From the NCBI GenBank assembly GCA_905182995.1, contig CAJJDP010000110.1:272110-336109 (forward strand): a stretch of DNA of 64,000 nucleotides. Direction: 5' to 3'. A model generated the notes under the pieces. That model worked only from the letters and a program-made list of their open reading frames with translations. It was not told the DNA's origin and searched no databases. Shown here one piece after another: positions 48,519 through 59,467 of the stretch. The DNA comes from Paramecium octaurelia. Lineage: Eukaryota > Ciliophora > Oligohymenophorea > Peniculida > Parameciidae. A program made the translations under genes and the position numbers. How positions within the stretch are numbered: position 1 is the stretch's first letter; every line of letters begins with the position of its first letter.

Positions 48519-48881
48519 TATTAGTTTATAAAATATACAAATTTACTATAATGAATTAAATTTAATTTGTTAATCATCCAAACACCTCCCCCAAATTATA
48601 ATCACTCATTGTGAAATACCAATCCTTCCTATTCAACTGTATTTAGTTCTTATATTCTTATTAATCCAAAATATATTATAATATAATATGGATATGAAAA
48701 TTATCTGTTGTACTAAAAAATGCATTATCTTTAGCATTTTTGAGGTATAATTTATTATCACTCAAAGGTGCAGGCTATTGTGAAATAATTACAATAATAA
48801 TGAGAACCCATATTTTAATAAGAATCCTGTTCGTACACAAAAGTTAAAGATACTATATATTAAATATTTACTAATTATATC
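48519..48881. other. AT-rich spacer, no gene seen
   Basis: About 360 bases between a plus-strand and a minus-strand gene end (convergent). No further coding signal, RNA gene or repeat was found. Confidence 0.55.
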
Positions 48882-50268
48882 TCACTATTGGGTTTATATT
48901 TATTATAAATTCAAGGTCTCTTAGAGATGTTAATCTTGCTCGATATCTTCCAAGAACTCCTCTATTTGCTATTCTTCCAACCCTTCCTTTTTCTTATTTT
49001 TCTTCTCCTAATTTTCTTCTATATCTAATCTTTTCAGTTGAGTCTTTCTCTTTTTGTTTTTCTCTGGTTTTCTCCTTATAATAATCAACTCTGGCTTGTC
49101 ATAAATTTCATCTAGTTCATTATTATACTTATTTAAATCAAATCCTTAAACAGTCATTCCTGCTTACAAAAAATTGCCTAAATGCGATTTGACTTAGTAT
49201 TGATTATAATCAGAATCATTATCTTTCATGAGTTCGACTGTGCAAAGACTATTTAAAAATGGATTGTTTTGATCATTTTTTGAAGGCTTGATTTTTTCTA
49301 CATCTAAAACTGTAAATTCATCACAATTTTCCCTCAAAGGCATTGTTCTAATATCTAAATCATGTTTGAAATATTATTCAGCTGAGATTTCACAAACTTT
49401 TAATTTAATTGGATCAATTAATTGTATTGAACTAGCAACTCGGTAACATATCTAAATCCTGTTTATTCCTCCTAATTGATGACACAGCTTATGTGGTAAA
49501 ATCACTAAATCATCTTTGCATATTCTTGGCACATCCACCACAAATGTATATTTAATAAATGAATAAACTTCTTTTGATTCCTTTACCTATATTGGAAGAT
49601 ATGATCTAATAAATTCCAACATATGAAGTGCTTGATTTTTTTGCTTAAAGTAGAAATTCATTCCATCATCTGCTGATTCTACCTTCAACATTTGCTAATT
49701 CATATGATGTTGCAAAATTAGTTGCTCTAAATAATAGAATGACTTCTTATGATTTACTCGTTATCTTAATTGAATGCAAGCTCCCCAAATATGAGGGGTA
49801 AATTCTCTCTTGCAATCTTCACATTAATGATAAACCTCCTCAAAATTTAAAATTTTTGAATCCTAAATGCACGTCCCATTCATAGCTTCTTTTTGTACAG
49901 TGATCTATAATTTGATTTATTTAGTGCTTGGCTCTGTAAAAATAAATTTCGTGTCTATTATTGTCTTTTCCTGCAAGCTATCATTATAAATAGGAATATT
50001 TTACCCTATTACTTTTTTTAAGCAGATAGCCAGCAACTCCTTCGAATCCCTCTCACAAAGAACCCAAGGAGGTCTTTGATATCTTCTACAATATCGGCAA
50101 AACAGTATTTCTTTATCATTATCGATATCTAATTCAATTTTTATAAGTACCCTAGGTGATATTCATTTATGCAATCAAACAATTTGGACAAATATTTGTC
50201 TTTGTTAATTTTGGTTCAAACTCCAATTCACATAATGGGCAAAATATTAATACAGCTCTTTGCAACAT
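48882..50268 (-). CDS. NMD3: NMD3, 60S ribosomal export adaptor, 454 aa
   Basis: One intron (50129-50150) gives 455 codons, ATG 50268-50266 to TGA 48884-48882. The N-terminal zinc modules are complete: IFCPLCELEFEPK, NICPNCLIAQMNIT, then ILFCRYCRRYQRPPWVLCE. The family core follows: RDSKELLAICLKK, TKFIFTEPSTKQIKLQITVQ, VYHQCEDCKREFTPHIWGAC, QRVNHKKSFYYLEQLILQH, and DGMNFYFKQKNQALHMLEFI. NMD3 binds the joining face of the nascent large subunit and carries it out of the nucleus through Crm1. The highly charged tail (RRKPEKNKKRKTQLKRL then EE-rich) may hold the nuclear localisation signal. A leucine-rich export signal is not obvious by eye. It shares a 16-bp divergent spacer with the protease gene. 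Confidence 0.96.
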
Positions 50269-50284
50269 TGTAAATATTTTTAAA
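50269..50284. promoter_or_regulatory. 16-bp divergent intergenic spacer
   Basis: NMD3 (ATG 50268, minus) and the intramembrane protease (ATG 50285, plus) start only 16 bases apart. This is the shortest of the three divergent spacers in the window. Confidence 0.55.
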
Positions 50285-51667
50285 ATGATTATTATATTTT
50301 TTTTCCTTTATTCAGTACTATCATATACATTTGTGATTCATGGAGAAAATACAACCACTATCGAATAAGACTCAATTTTATCTTCCAAATTTTCTCAAAC
50401 AAACCCCATTTAAACTCAATGCTCCCCTATTCGACTTTACATTGTTGGCTCAACTTAAAATCAAAGCGAATTTATTGTAAAAAACAATAATGAAACCGAT
50501 TTACACTTTTAATTTAACATCACCTCAGTTGACAACGATATCATAAGTGTTCATCATAATAAATAATTAGAACAGATTACAATAAAACCTAATAATTCAT
50601 TTGAATTTCATGTAAATTATATCTGCTTGAAGGAAATCGGAGAATAAACTTGGACAACAATTCAAATTATATATTAATTTAACGAAAACCAACACATTGC
50701 ATATTATTACAAACTCTGTGGAGCATCAGAGACATTTTTTCATCCATTAGCAGTTTTGTTGTTTTTTTCCTTATGTATTATAGTGAGCGGGTCTATTTAT
50801 GGAATTAAGGAATGGAAATTGTTTGGGGGAGCCTAGACAGAAGCTTATGGACCTAAAGCTGCTATTATTTTTATAATTGTTTCGAGCTTTCTTCTGATAT
50901 CACTATATAAGTTTTAAACTTTTGCTTCCAGTTTCACTTATATTATCATGATGTTTACAGCTTTTATTTCATTAGAAACAATATTGTTGGACATGTAAAG
51001 CGAGTACTCCTATTCTAACAATATTAAAATATTGTTCTCAACAATAATGAGTGGAACCCTTATTACATTATATCATCATACAAAAACCTGGATTCTAAAT
51101 AACATCTTGGCAGTTTCTATAATATTTTTTAGTTTTCGAGTAAAATTCATAATAAATTAGATTTTAGAGTTTGATTCTTTAAAAACAGGGACTATCTTTA
51201 TGCTTTTAGCTTTGCTCTATGACATGTTTTGGATATTTGTTAGCCCAACCATTTTTGGTTAATCTGTTATATAGAACATCACAACCACAATTGAATTACC
51301 TATAAAACTCTTAAGTCCATCATTAATAAAAAATTGTAATTCCCCTTATTAACAATGTTCAATTTTAGGAATTGGCGATATTCTAATTGTAGGATTGATC
51401 ATAAAATACATTCTAAAATTTGAAAAGCTGTCGGGAGAAAATAGTTTAATATTTTTTTCATCAATTTTAGGATATGCGATTGGATTAACTTCCTATTTCA
51501 TTTTAATCTATTTTTATCATATTTAATATCCAGCATTATTTTATATTATACCTACTACCTTCTTATCAATAGTTGTTCCAAGTACATTAAAATCATTGTT
51601 CCTTCAGATTTGGAATGGTGCCTTTGTAATTCAATTAATTGAAGAATAAGAGCTAGAAATGATTTGA
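50285..51667 (+). CDS. signal-peptide-peptidase-like intramembrane aspartyl protease, 460 aa
   Basis: Intronless, 461 codons. A signal peptide (IIIFFFLYSVLSYTFV) leads a 150-residue lumenal domain. About nine membrane helices follow. The three family marks are present: LLALLYDMFWIFVSP (YD, first catalytic Asp), LGIGDILIVGLII (GxGD, second catalytic Asp) and YPALFYIIPTT (PAL). Presence of a lumenal N-terminal domain and the order YD-GxGD-PAL place it with SPPL-type proteases rather than presenilin, which runs in the opposite direction. Such enzymes cut type II membrane proteins or leftover signal peptides in the membrane. A cytosolic loop between helices 6 and 7 is short here. The stop TGA 51665-51667 is 43 bp before the next gene on the same strand. 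Confidence 0.9.
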
Positions 51668-51710
51668 TTACTATGTTAATATTTAAAATTTTTATTTTTT
51701 CATCACAATT

Positions 51711-54700
51711 ATGGGAAGTAAGAATCAATTTGAATTTATTAGATCTTTGTGGACAAGAAAGGCAAGAGCCGACGCAGATAATGCAATCGAAAGTCAAATT
51801 GGATAGAACGTTTGGAAATCTGAGAATTCAAGTAATTCAGGGAGAAGTTTTATCAGAAAAGGCAAATGCTTTTTGTAAATTATCATATTAATATCTAAGT
51901 AAATGCTGCAAATGAACCCTATAACACTTAATTCATTAAGAAGATAAAAGAAATCAAAAAATCCCCAAGTATTATCTTTTCTATATCATAGTAAAAAGTG
52001 GAGTTCCCTTATTACTGAAGTTTGAACCAAACAATATTGATTATATCATAATGATTAAATTGTGTGAAGAATATGTAAGATTTATTATTTAATATTTAGG
52101 AGGAAGATTGCGCAAATTAGAGAACATAAGCATTTCTTGCTTCTTTTGAATTGGCAAATAAGAATAACCTAAAAATCCTTTCCTTTACAGATCCTCCTTA
52201 ATAACTTACTTAAAAAACTGAAGATCATTATTATATTGATTTATTTTTATCAGCATTATTGAAGCACAAAAGAACAAAACAGGATTGTAAAATCCAATAA
52301 ATTAAATTGATAAATTTGGATATGAAGCTTTAAAATGTATATATTTAAGCCATTCAACAACAAGCTGAAAAGCTCAATAATAATAAATAAGAAGAGGATG
52401 TTTAACATTAAATTTAATAATAAGAAATATAAACTCAATAATCTGAGAATTCAGACTTATTAGAAAAGCAAAGCGATAATTAAATTGTGCAATTGAATGA
52501 AAATAAAACAAATGAGAAAATTGCAGAAGATGTACACGAAATTAAATAAGTTATTAATGAGGTTCATTAAACTCAAGTTTAACATGAAATAAAAGAAAAT
52601 TAAGAAATCGCTAAAGTAGAATAAGTGAACTAATAATAAGTTGTACAAGTTGAAGTTGAATCAAGACATCAAAAAAAGGTAGAAGAAATAGTATAAGAAA
52701 TCAAATAAGAAGCTCATGATACTAATAATTAATAATAGCAGAAATAAGATTAAGAATCTGCTAAAGTTGTATAAGTTGAAGTTGAACCCAACCATCACGA
52801 GAAGGTAGAAGAAGTTATACACGAAATCATATAGGAAGCTCATGAAGCTCATTAAACTGATGATTAACATGAGAAGAAAGAAGTTGAAGAATCAGCTAAA
52901 GTAGAATAGGTTGTTTAAGTTGAAGTTGAATCTACCCATCATGAGATAGTAGAAGAAATTGTACAAAAAGTAAAATAAGATGTTCATGAAACTCATGAGT
53001 AACATGAGAAAAAAGAAGATGAAGAAAATACTAAAGTAGAATAGGTAAGTTAAGAATAAGTTGAACAAGTTGAACCTGAATCTAGTCATCATGAGAAGGT
53101 ATAAGAAGTTATACATGAAATCAAATAAAAGGTTCATCAATCTCATTAAGCTGATGATTAACATTAGAAGAAAGAGAATGAAGAGGCTGATTAAGTTGAA
53201 TAAGTTGTATAAGTTGAATCTAGTTAACATGAGAAGGTAGAAAAAATTATCCATGAAATCAAATAAGATGAAGCTCATTAAGCTGATGATTAACATGTGA
53301 GGAAAGAAAATGAAGATGCTGATAAAGTTGAATAGGTTGTATAAGATGAAGTAGAATCTAACCCCCATGAGAAAGTAGAAGAAATCGTACATGAAATCAA
53401 AAAAGAATCTCACGAAGTCCATTAAGCTGATGATAAACATGAAAAGAAAGATGATGAAGATGCTGATAAAGTTGAATAGGTTGTATAAGCCGAAGTTGAA
53501 TCCCACCATCATGAGAAAGTAGAAGAAATCATACATGAAATCAAAAAAGAATCTCACGAAGTCCATTAAGCTGATGATAAACATGAAAAGAAAGATGATG
53601 AAGATGCTGATAAAGTTGAATAGGTTGTATAAGCCGAAGTTGAATCCCACCATCATGAGAAAGTAGAAGAAATCATACATGAAATCAAAAAAGAATCTCA
53701 CGAAGTCCATTAAGCTGATGATAAACATGAAAAGAAAGATGATGAAGATGCTGATAAAGTTGAATAGGTTGTATAAGCCGAAGTTGAATCCCACCATCAT
53801 GAGAAAGTAGAAGAAATCATACATGAAATCAAAAAAGAATCTCACGAAGTCCATTAAGCTGATGATAAACATGAAAAGAAAGATGATGAAGATGCTGATA
53901 AAGTTGAATAGGTTGTATAAGCCGAAGTTGAATCCCACCATCATGAGAAAGTAGAAGAAATCATACATGAAATCAAAAAAGAATCTCACGAAGTCCATTA
54001 AGCTGATGATAAACATGAAAAGAAAGATGATGAAGATGCTGATAAAGTTGAATAGGTTGTATAAGCCGAAGTTGAATCCCACCATCATGAGAAAGTAGAA
54101 GAAATCATACATGAAATCAAAAAAGAATCTCACGAAGTCCATTAAGCTGATGATAAACATGAAAAGAAAGATGATGAAGATGCTGATAAAGTTGAATAGG
54201 TTGTATAAGCCGAAGTTGAATCCCACCATCATGAGAAAGTAGAAGAAATCATACATGAAATCAAAAAAGAATCTCACGAAGTCCATTAAGCTGATGATAA
54301 ACATGAAAAGAAAGATGATGAAGATGCTGATAAAGTTGAATAGGTTGTATAAGCCGAAGTTGAATCCCACCATCATGAGAAAGTAGAAGAAATCATACAT
54401 GAAATCAAAAAAGAATCTCACGAAGTCCATTAAGCTGATGATTAACACGAAAAGAAGGATGATGAAGACTCTGATAAAGTTGAAGAAGTTGTGTAAGTTG
54501 AAGTTGAACCCAGCCATAATGAGAAGGTAGAAGAAATAGTACATGAAATCAAATAAGAAGCTCATGATACTCATGAAGCGAAAGCTGAACATGAGAAAGT
54601 TGAGGAAATAGTGTAAGAAATCAAATAAGAGGTTCATTAAGCAGAAGATTAACATGAGAAAAAAGAGGATGTAGAATCTGCTAAAGTTGAATAAGTTGTA

Positions 54701-55828
54701 TAAGTTGAGGCTGAATCCAGTCATCATGAGAAAGTAGAAGAAATCGTACAAAAAATCAAATAAGAAGCTCATGAAAATATTGATGACCAAAAGAAAAAAG
54801 AAGATGAAGATATTGATAAAGTAGAGTAAGTTCCTTAAGAATAAGTTAAATCAGTTGAAGTTGAATCTAGTCACCATGAGAAAGTAGAAGAAATTGCCCA
54901 TGAAATCAAATAAGACGAAGCTCATTAAGCTGATGATTAACATGAGAAGAAAGAAAATGAAGATGCTGATAAAGTTGAATAGGTTGCATAAGCCGAAGTT
55001 GAATCCCACCATCATGAGAAAGTAGAAGAAATCATACATGAAATCAAAAAAGAATCTCACGAAGTCCATTAAGCTGATGATTAACATGAAAAGAAAGATG
55101 ATGAAGAATCTGATAAAGTTGAAGAAGTTGTGTAAGTTGAAGTTGAACCCAGTCATCATGAGAAGGTAGAAGAAATAGTACATGAAATCAAATAAGAATC
55201 TCACGAAGTCCATTAAGCTGATGATTAACATGAAAAGAAAGAAAATGAAGATGCTGATAAAGTTGAATAGGTTGTATAAGATGAAGAAGAATCTAACCCC
55301 GAGGAGAAAGTAGAAGAAATCGTACACGAAATCAAATAAGATGAAGCTCATTAAGCTGATGATTAACGCGAGAAGAAAGAGAACGAAGATGCTGATAAGG
55401 TTGAATAAGTTGTGTAAGGAGAAGTTGAATCTAGCCATCATGAGAAAGTAGAAGAAATTGTACAAGAAATCAAATAAGATGAAGCTCATTAGGCTGATGA
55501 TTAACATGAGAAGAAAGAGAATGAAGATGCTGATAAGGTTGAATAAGTTGTATAAGGGGAAGTTGAATCCAGCCATCATGAGAAAGTAGAAGAAATTATA
55601 CATGCAATCAAATAGGAAGCTCATTAAGCTGATGATTAACATGAAAAGAAGGATGATGAAGAAACTGATAAAGTTGAAGAAGTTGTGTAAGTTGAAATTT
55701 AACCAAGCCGTCATGAAAAGGTAGAAGAAATTGTTTAAGAAGTTAAATAAGAACTCCATGAAAATAATGATTAACTTAAAAATAATGAGAACTAACAACA
55801 GGATTCTAATTCAGATATCCACAGTTGA
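51711..55828 (+). CDS. large Glu/Lys/Gln/His repeat protein with C2-like N-terminus (about 1340 aa)
   Basis: The start ATG 51711 with intron 51718-51742 gives MGNLCGQERQEPTQ, a probable N-myristoylation site. A C2-like domain follows (FGNLRIQVIQGEVLSEKANA, KSGVPLLLKFEPNNI). At least two more introns are needed: one near 51876-51935 whose exact ends are uncertain (a 42-nt or a 25-nt version both keep the frame), and one ending near 52099. Residues beyond about 190 are a very charged repeat region rich in VEEI-HEIK, HEKK and VEQVVQ. Seven adjacent copies of a 48-residue unit are identical. The stop is TGA 55826-55828. The product is probably an extended helical, structural or calcium/membrane-associated protein. 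The antisense strand shows a long Phe/Leu/Met ORF that is only a mirror. Confidence 0.78.
53411..54418 (+). repeat. 144-bp tandem repeat, seven near-identical copies
   Basis: The unit begins cacgaagtccattaagctg and recurs at 53411, 53555, 53699, 53843, 53987, 54131 and 54275, always 144 bases apart. It encodes 48 residues starting HEVHQADDKHEKK. By eye the copies are identical in sequence. Divergent copies continue on both sides from about 52660 to 55800, with unit lengths that differ. The array is coding and in frame, not a CRISPR. Confidence 0.9.
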
Positions 55829-56165
55829 ATATTTATGTTCATCAATTATTAATAAAAATATCTTATTCTCTTAAGCTTATTTTCTTACACTCATATCTTA
55901 TTTTAATTTCTTCCTCTTTTGGTTGTTGACATGTTTCTCTAACATTATTTGCATTTTTAATATAATTATAATATTAAAATTTAAATCCTTAAGTTCTAAA
56001 ATTTCAATACAATTTCAAAAATTTGTAAAAATTAAATCAATATTACTATTGGTGAATGTTGATCTTTAATGGAAATGTATATTTAAAATATATTTTCACA
56101 GAGCATCCATTATAAAAATTGAACTTGCTTACAACTTGCTCAATGGATTATTGAAATTACAAATT
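55829..56165. other. AT-rich spacer, no gene seen
   Basis: About 340 bases after the repeat gene. No coding or repeat signal was found. Confidence 0.5.
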
Positions 56166-56941
56166 ATGATTAAAAGTCGTATGTAAATTGAATTATATAA
56201 TTCTTTTGGTTTCTATGTTTGCAATAAACTTATTGGTGTGTCAACATAATATTTGTTAAAACTTGTAAAATTGGTACTTATGTGAAACAAAAAGATTTCC
56301 AATATAATAATGGCTTAGATTTGCAAAAATGGGAAAATGTAATTTAAGATAGAAAGTAATTAAATAGCTAAATTCTATATTTTCTAGAGAGTTTTACTCT
56401 TAAAATTTTGAAAAAAAATCTTATTTCAGAATCAAAAAAAAATCAATTGAATCTATTATTTCTTAGAAAATTTATTATAAACAGGTTACTTTTATTTTTA
56501 GATAAAAGCGGGATTACTAACCTAAGACTAGAAGATTAATTAAACAAATAATTTTTAAATAAATATCCCTGCGTTATAGCAGATGTCAGCGTATTTGCTA
56601 ATAGAAAGTAAATCATTCATTTATAATAGCTGATTTAGTTAAATTCCAAGATACTCCAAAACCTTTTTAAAAAAATAATTACCAAATTAGCTTATTAAGC
56701 TATAAATAGCAAATAAGTTTGTATTTGGTAGGCTCCTTAACTGATAATACAAGAAATAATAAGAAGAAAGGAGATTGAACGAAAATTTAAGTAATTTGTA
56801 TGAAATAGAAACAAAATTAAGAAACAAAAATTAGAAGATTCAATAATATATATATAAATTTTGGAAATTCATTTTTCTATTGTATTAGATAAACTCCTAT
56901 CGAATTGCAAGCAAATAAACCTAAGAATATTAACAAATTGA
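56166..56941 (+). CDS. unrecognised protein, 5' structure uncertain
   Basis: The central part, 56290-56810, reads as convincing protein: NGLDLQKWENVIQDRKQLNS, LESFTLKILKKNL, NQLNLLFLRKFIINRLLLFL, YPCVIADVSVFANRK and KEIERKFKQF. A 24-nt intron (GTATGA..ATTAAG) then joins a last exon ending at TGA 56939-56941. The 5' end is not settled. ATG 56166 gives MIKSRMQIELYNSFGFYVCN, but that frame must shift before 56290 and no single short intron does so. The predicted product is helical with long Leu/Ile stretches that are not clearly membrane helices. Family unknown. Confidence 0.45.
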
Positions 56942-57013
56942 AATTGTTCCCTTATTAAGGGGTTAAATAAAAACAAAATATTATATTATTATTCTTTTCT
57001 AATAATGTAATTT

Positions 57014-59227
57014 TCATTCTTAATATTATCTTATCTAAATTTATGAATATTTATTATCCCAAGTTATCAAAAATTTTCCATCTTCAGTCATTGTACCAAA
57101 AATTCTATTTGCATCATAATCAAGAACAAGCTATGTGACATAAGTCCCATTTTCTTATTTTTTTATAATATTAACTTTGCTTCCATTCCTGTCTACTATC
57201 ATTAACTTTGTTTATACAAACTGTAAGGGAAAGTGGAAATAACAATCGTTCCCTGCTTCTACTTGAACATCTTATTTCTTAATAAATTAATCATTAGAAT
57301 CATTTATGGAAAAGATTTACATTTTTTTATTATTGAATGGTTAAAATGCAAAAGTTAAACCCTCTAGAAAGCACACCTTTATTCCCCATTCTTCAATGTC
57401 TATTTTTTAAAATAAACTCCAATTCTTATGATTATTTTATAACTTAAAAATTTAAATTGAATTGTCTTTTCTAGAGCATGAAACCAAGTACTCATTAGAT
57501 TAACTTAGACTAAAACTAGAAATTTCAAATTTATGAGGTAATGTTTAAATGCATTACCATTCCTTATCTTAATCCCACACTTTTATTGAATAATCACCAC
57601 TTCCACTGCCACTACCACCACTAGAAGATATAATCCAATTCTCATTATTATTTATTGCTATGCAAAATATTCCTTATTTATGTCCTATTAGCTTAAATTT
57701 AAGACCCCATAAATTATTGTTATTTTTTTCCCAAATGATTATAGTTTTATCATAACTGCCTGACACTAATTAATTTGATTTTTTGAAAAACTTTAAACAA
57801 ATTATATATTCTTCGTGATCTCTTAATTCTTAAATTTTTTCTATTTATCCTTAATTGAATTCATAAATATTAATTTTACTGGAATCAAAGAATCCAGCGG
57901 CAACAAGACTATAATCTGCATTAAAAGCAAATGTCTCAACTCTTTCTTCTTTAAAGGAATTAATTATTTCATATTTAAACTGAGTCATTTGTGTATTTTA
58001 ATTTTTCAATTGCAAATTTTAAGGCTATATTTGAAGTGAATTTTCTCCTATTGAGTTATTAGTTTATTCATTTATTTCTGAAATATTCATGCCCCCTGAT
58101 ATTTCTCCAGAAATTTATTAAAATGCTGCAATGAGCTTCTCTTAAAACGACTTGAAAGAATTTAAAATTTTTTTCATTAATTAGACTTAGTAGATTTGGA
58201 ATTCATTTTTGATAGCTTCATTAATTACTTCAAATTTATTTTTTTAACTTAAGATATTTGAAATTTCAATAATTTCTAATTTATTTAATTAGTACCAATT
58301 TTTTGTCTTCAGATTAATTAGATTTTATGTTGCCTTACATTAAGAAACATCTCTGAATACCATTCCTTATATTAACTATTACGATAGATCAGTAATGACT
58401 TCTCTATAGGATGAAAATTTTGACATAGCCTTTTAGGCTTACTCTTCAAGTTGTTGTTGTTGTTATTCTTAATATTTTAATGTATTATCTACATAACTCA
58501 ACCATAATTATTTTAATTGTTCCAACTTCGTGTATTTGATTGGATATTCAGTAACGCAATCTATACAAGCCATTCTATTTGGAACTGTTGCCTATTCATT
58601 TAAATCAACTAGAGCCACTTATAGTTTGTGATTTTCACATTACCAGTTTTAATTAGACAGTCTACTTTATTGAAAGATTTCTGATGAAAAAGTTTGAATT
58701 ACATCTTTGATTAAATTTTATTGATTATATTCTATTTTCTTTAGATTCTCTTCAAATTAAGTAAATTGTTAATGCATTTTTAATCTATTAATTTGCTCTT
58801 TATAGCAATTTTGTAATTCTTTATAATCAATAAATAGATGTTACTAATTAGTATTTTGAGATTCCAGCTAATCCAGTTGAGATATTGAGAGCTCACTTAT
58901 TGATTTATTTTCTTTTTCTATGCCGTTTTTAATAAATTAAATTTATTGATCCATGTTTTACAGAGTCTTATCTATATATGTATTGAAAGTTGTTTTAAAC
59001 TCTTTAAGTTGACCAAATAATCCTTATAAGATCTCTAAATTATTCTGATGAAGGGCTTGTTTCTCGCTCCAAACTGTCCTTTTGACATTTTCAAATTGTT
59101 TTTCTGCTACTTGAACATCTACCCATAATTACTATCTTTCAACACATCTTAAGCATCTATTTTGTGGGCGTTAGTCGTTCGTTGAAAAATCAAAATAAAT
59201 TGCAGATTCGTTGTGTTCCAAACACAT
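57014..59227 (-). CDS. coiled-coil protein with C-terminal WD40 repeats, 737 aa
   Basis: Intronless, 738 codons, ATG 59227-59225 to TGA 57016-57014. The first 60 residues have a Cys pair (RCLRCVERQQLWVDVQ) that may be a zinc site. Residues 60-420 are coiled coil with a second Cys/His patch (WQCENHKLQVALVDL, NRMACIDCVTEY) like a B-box zinc finger. From about residue 440 come WD40 blades: VETFAFNADYSLVAAGFFDS, YIICLKFFKKSNQLVSGSYD with KTIIIWEK, GIFCIAINNNENWIISSSGG with YSIKVWDQ, and ISSFSLSQSNEYLVSCSRKD. The plan, zinc finger then coiled coil then beta propeller, is a common ciliate family with presumed ubiquitin-ligase or scaffold roles. No RING signature is clear, so enzyme function is not claimed. 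Confidence 0.88.
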
Positions 59228-59467
59228 TTGTTCTTTTTCTCTTTAAGTTTAAATCATTTGAGATTAAATAAATGAATAATTTTTATAATAGTTCTTATAT
59301 ATATAAAATAAAATACTTCCTATATAAAAATATAAATAAAAAAAGAAATTAATTATTAATTATATGATGTAAAATAAGTTTTTAAGAGTGAAAAACTTTG
59401 TAAATACTCTTTCAGACTTTTCTATCGTAAAATTACTGGAAATGATATTAAAGAAATAATATTTGAA

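Noticed and set aside
53411-54418. A regular array that could be taken for CRISPR
   Set aside because: The units have no spacers, are 144 bp long, and encode 48 residues in frame.
52661-55798. Minus-strand ORFs of 632 and 315 codons rich in Phe, Leu and Met that look like repeated membrane helices
   Set aside because: They are the mirror of the plus-strand Glu/Lys/Gln repeat. The plus frame continues unbroken from a spliced C2-like start to a TGA, and the minus ORFs share the 144-bp period.
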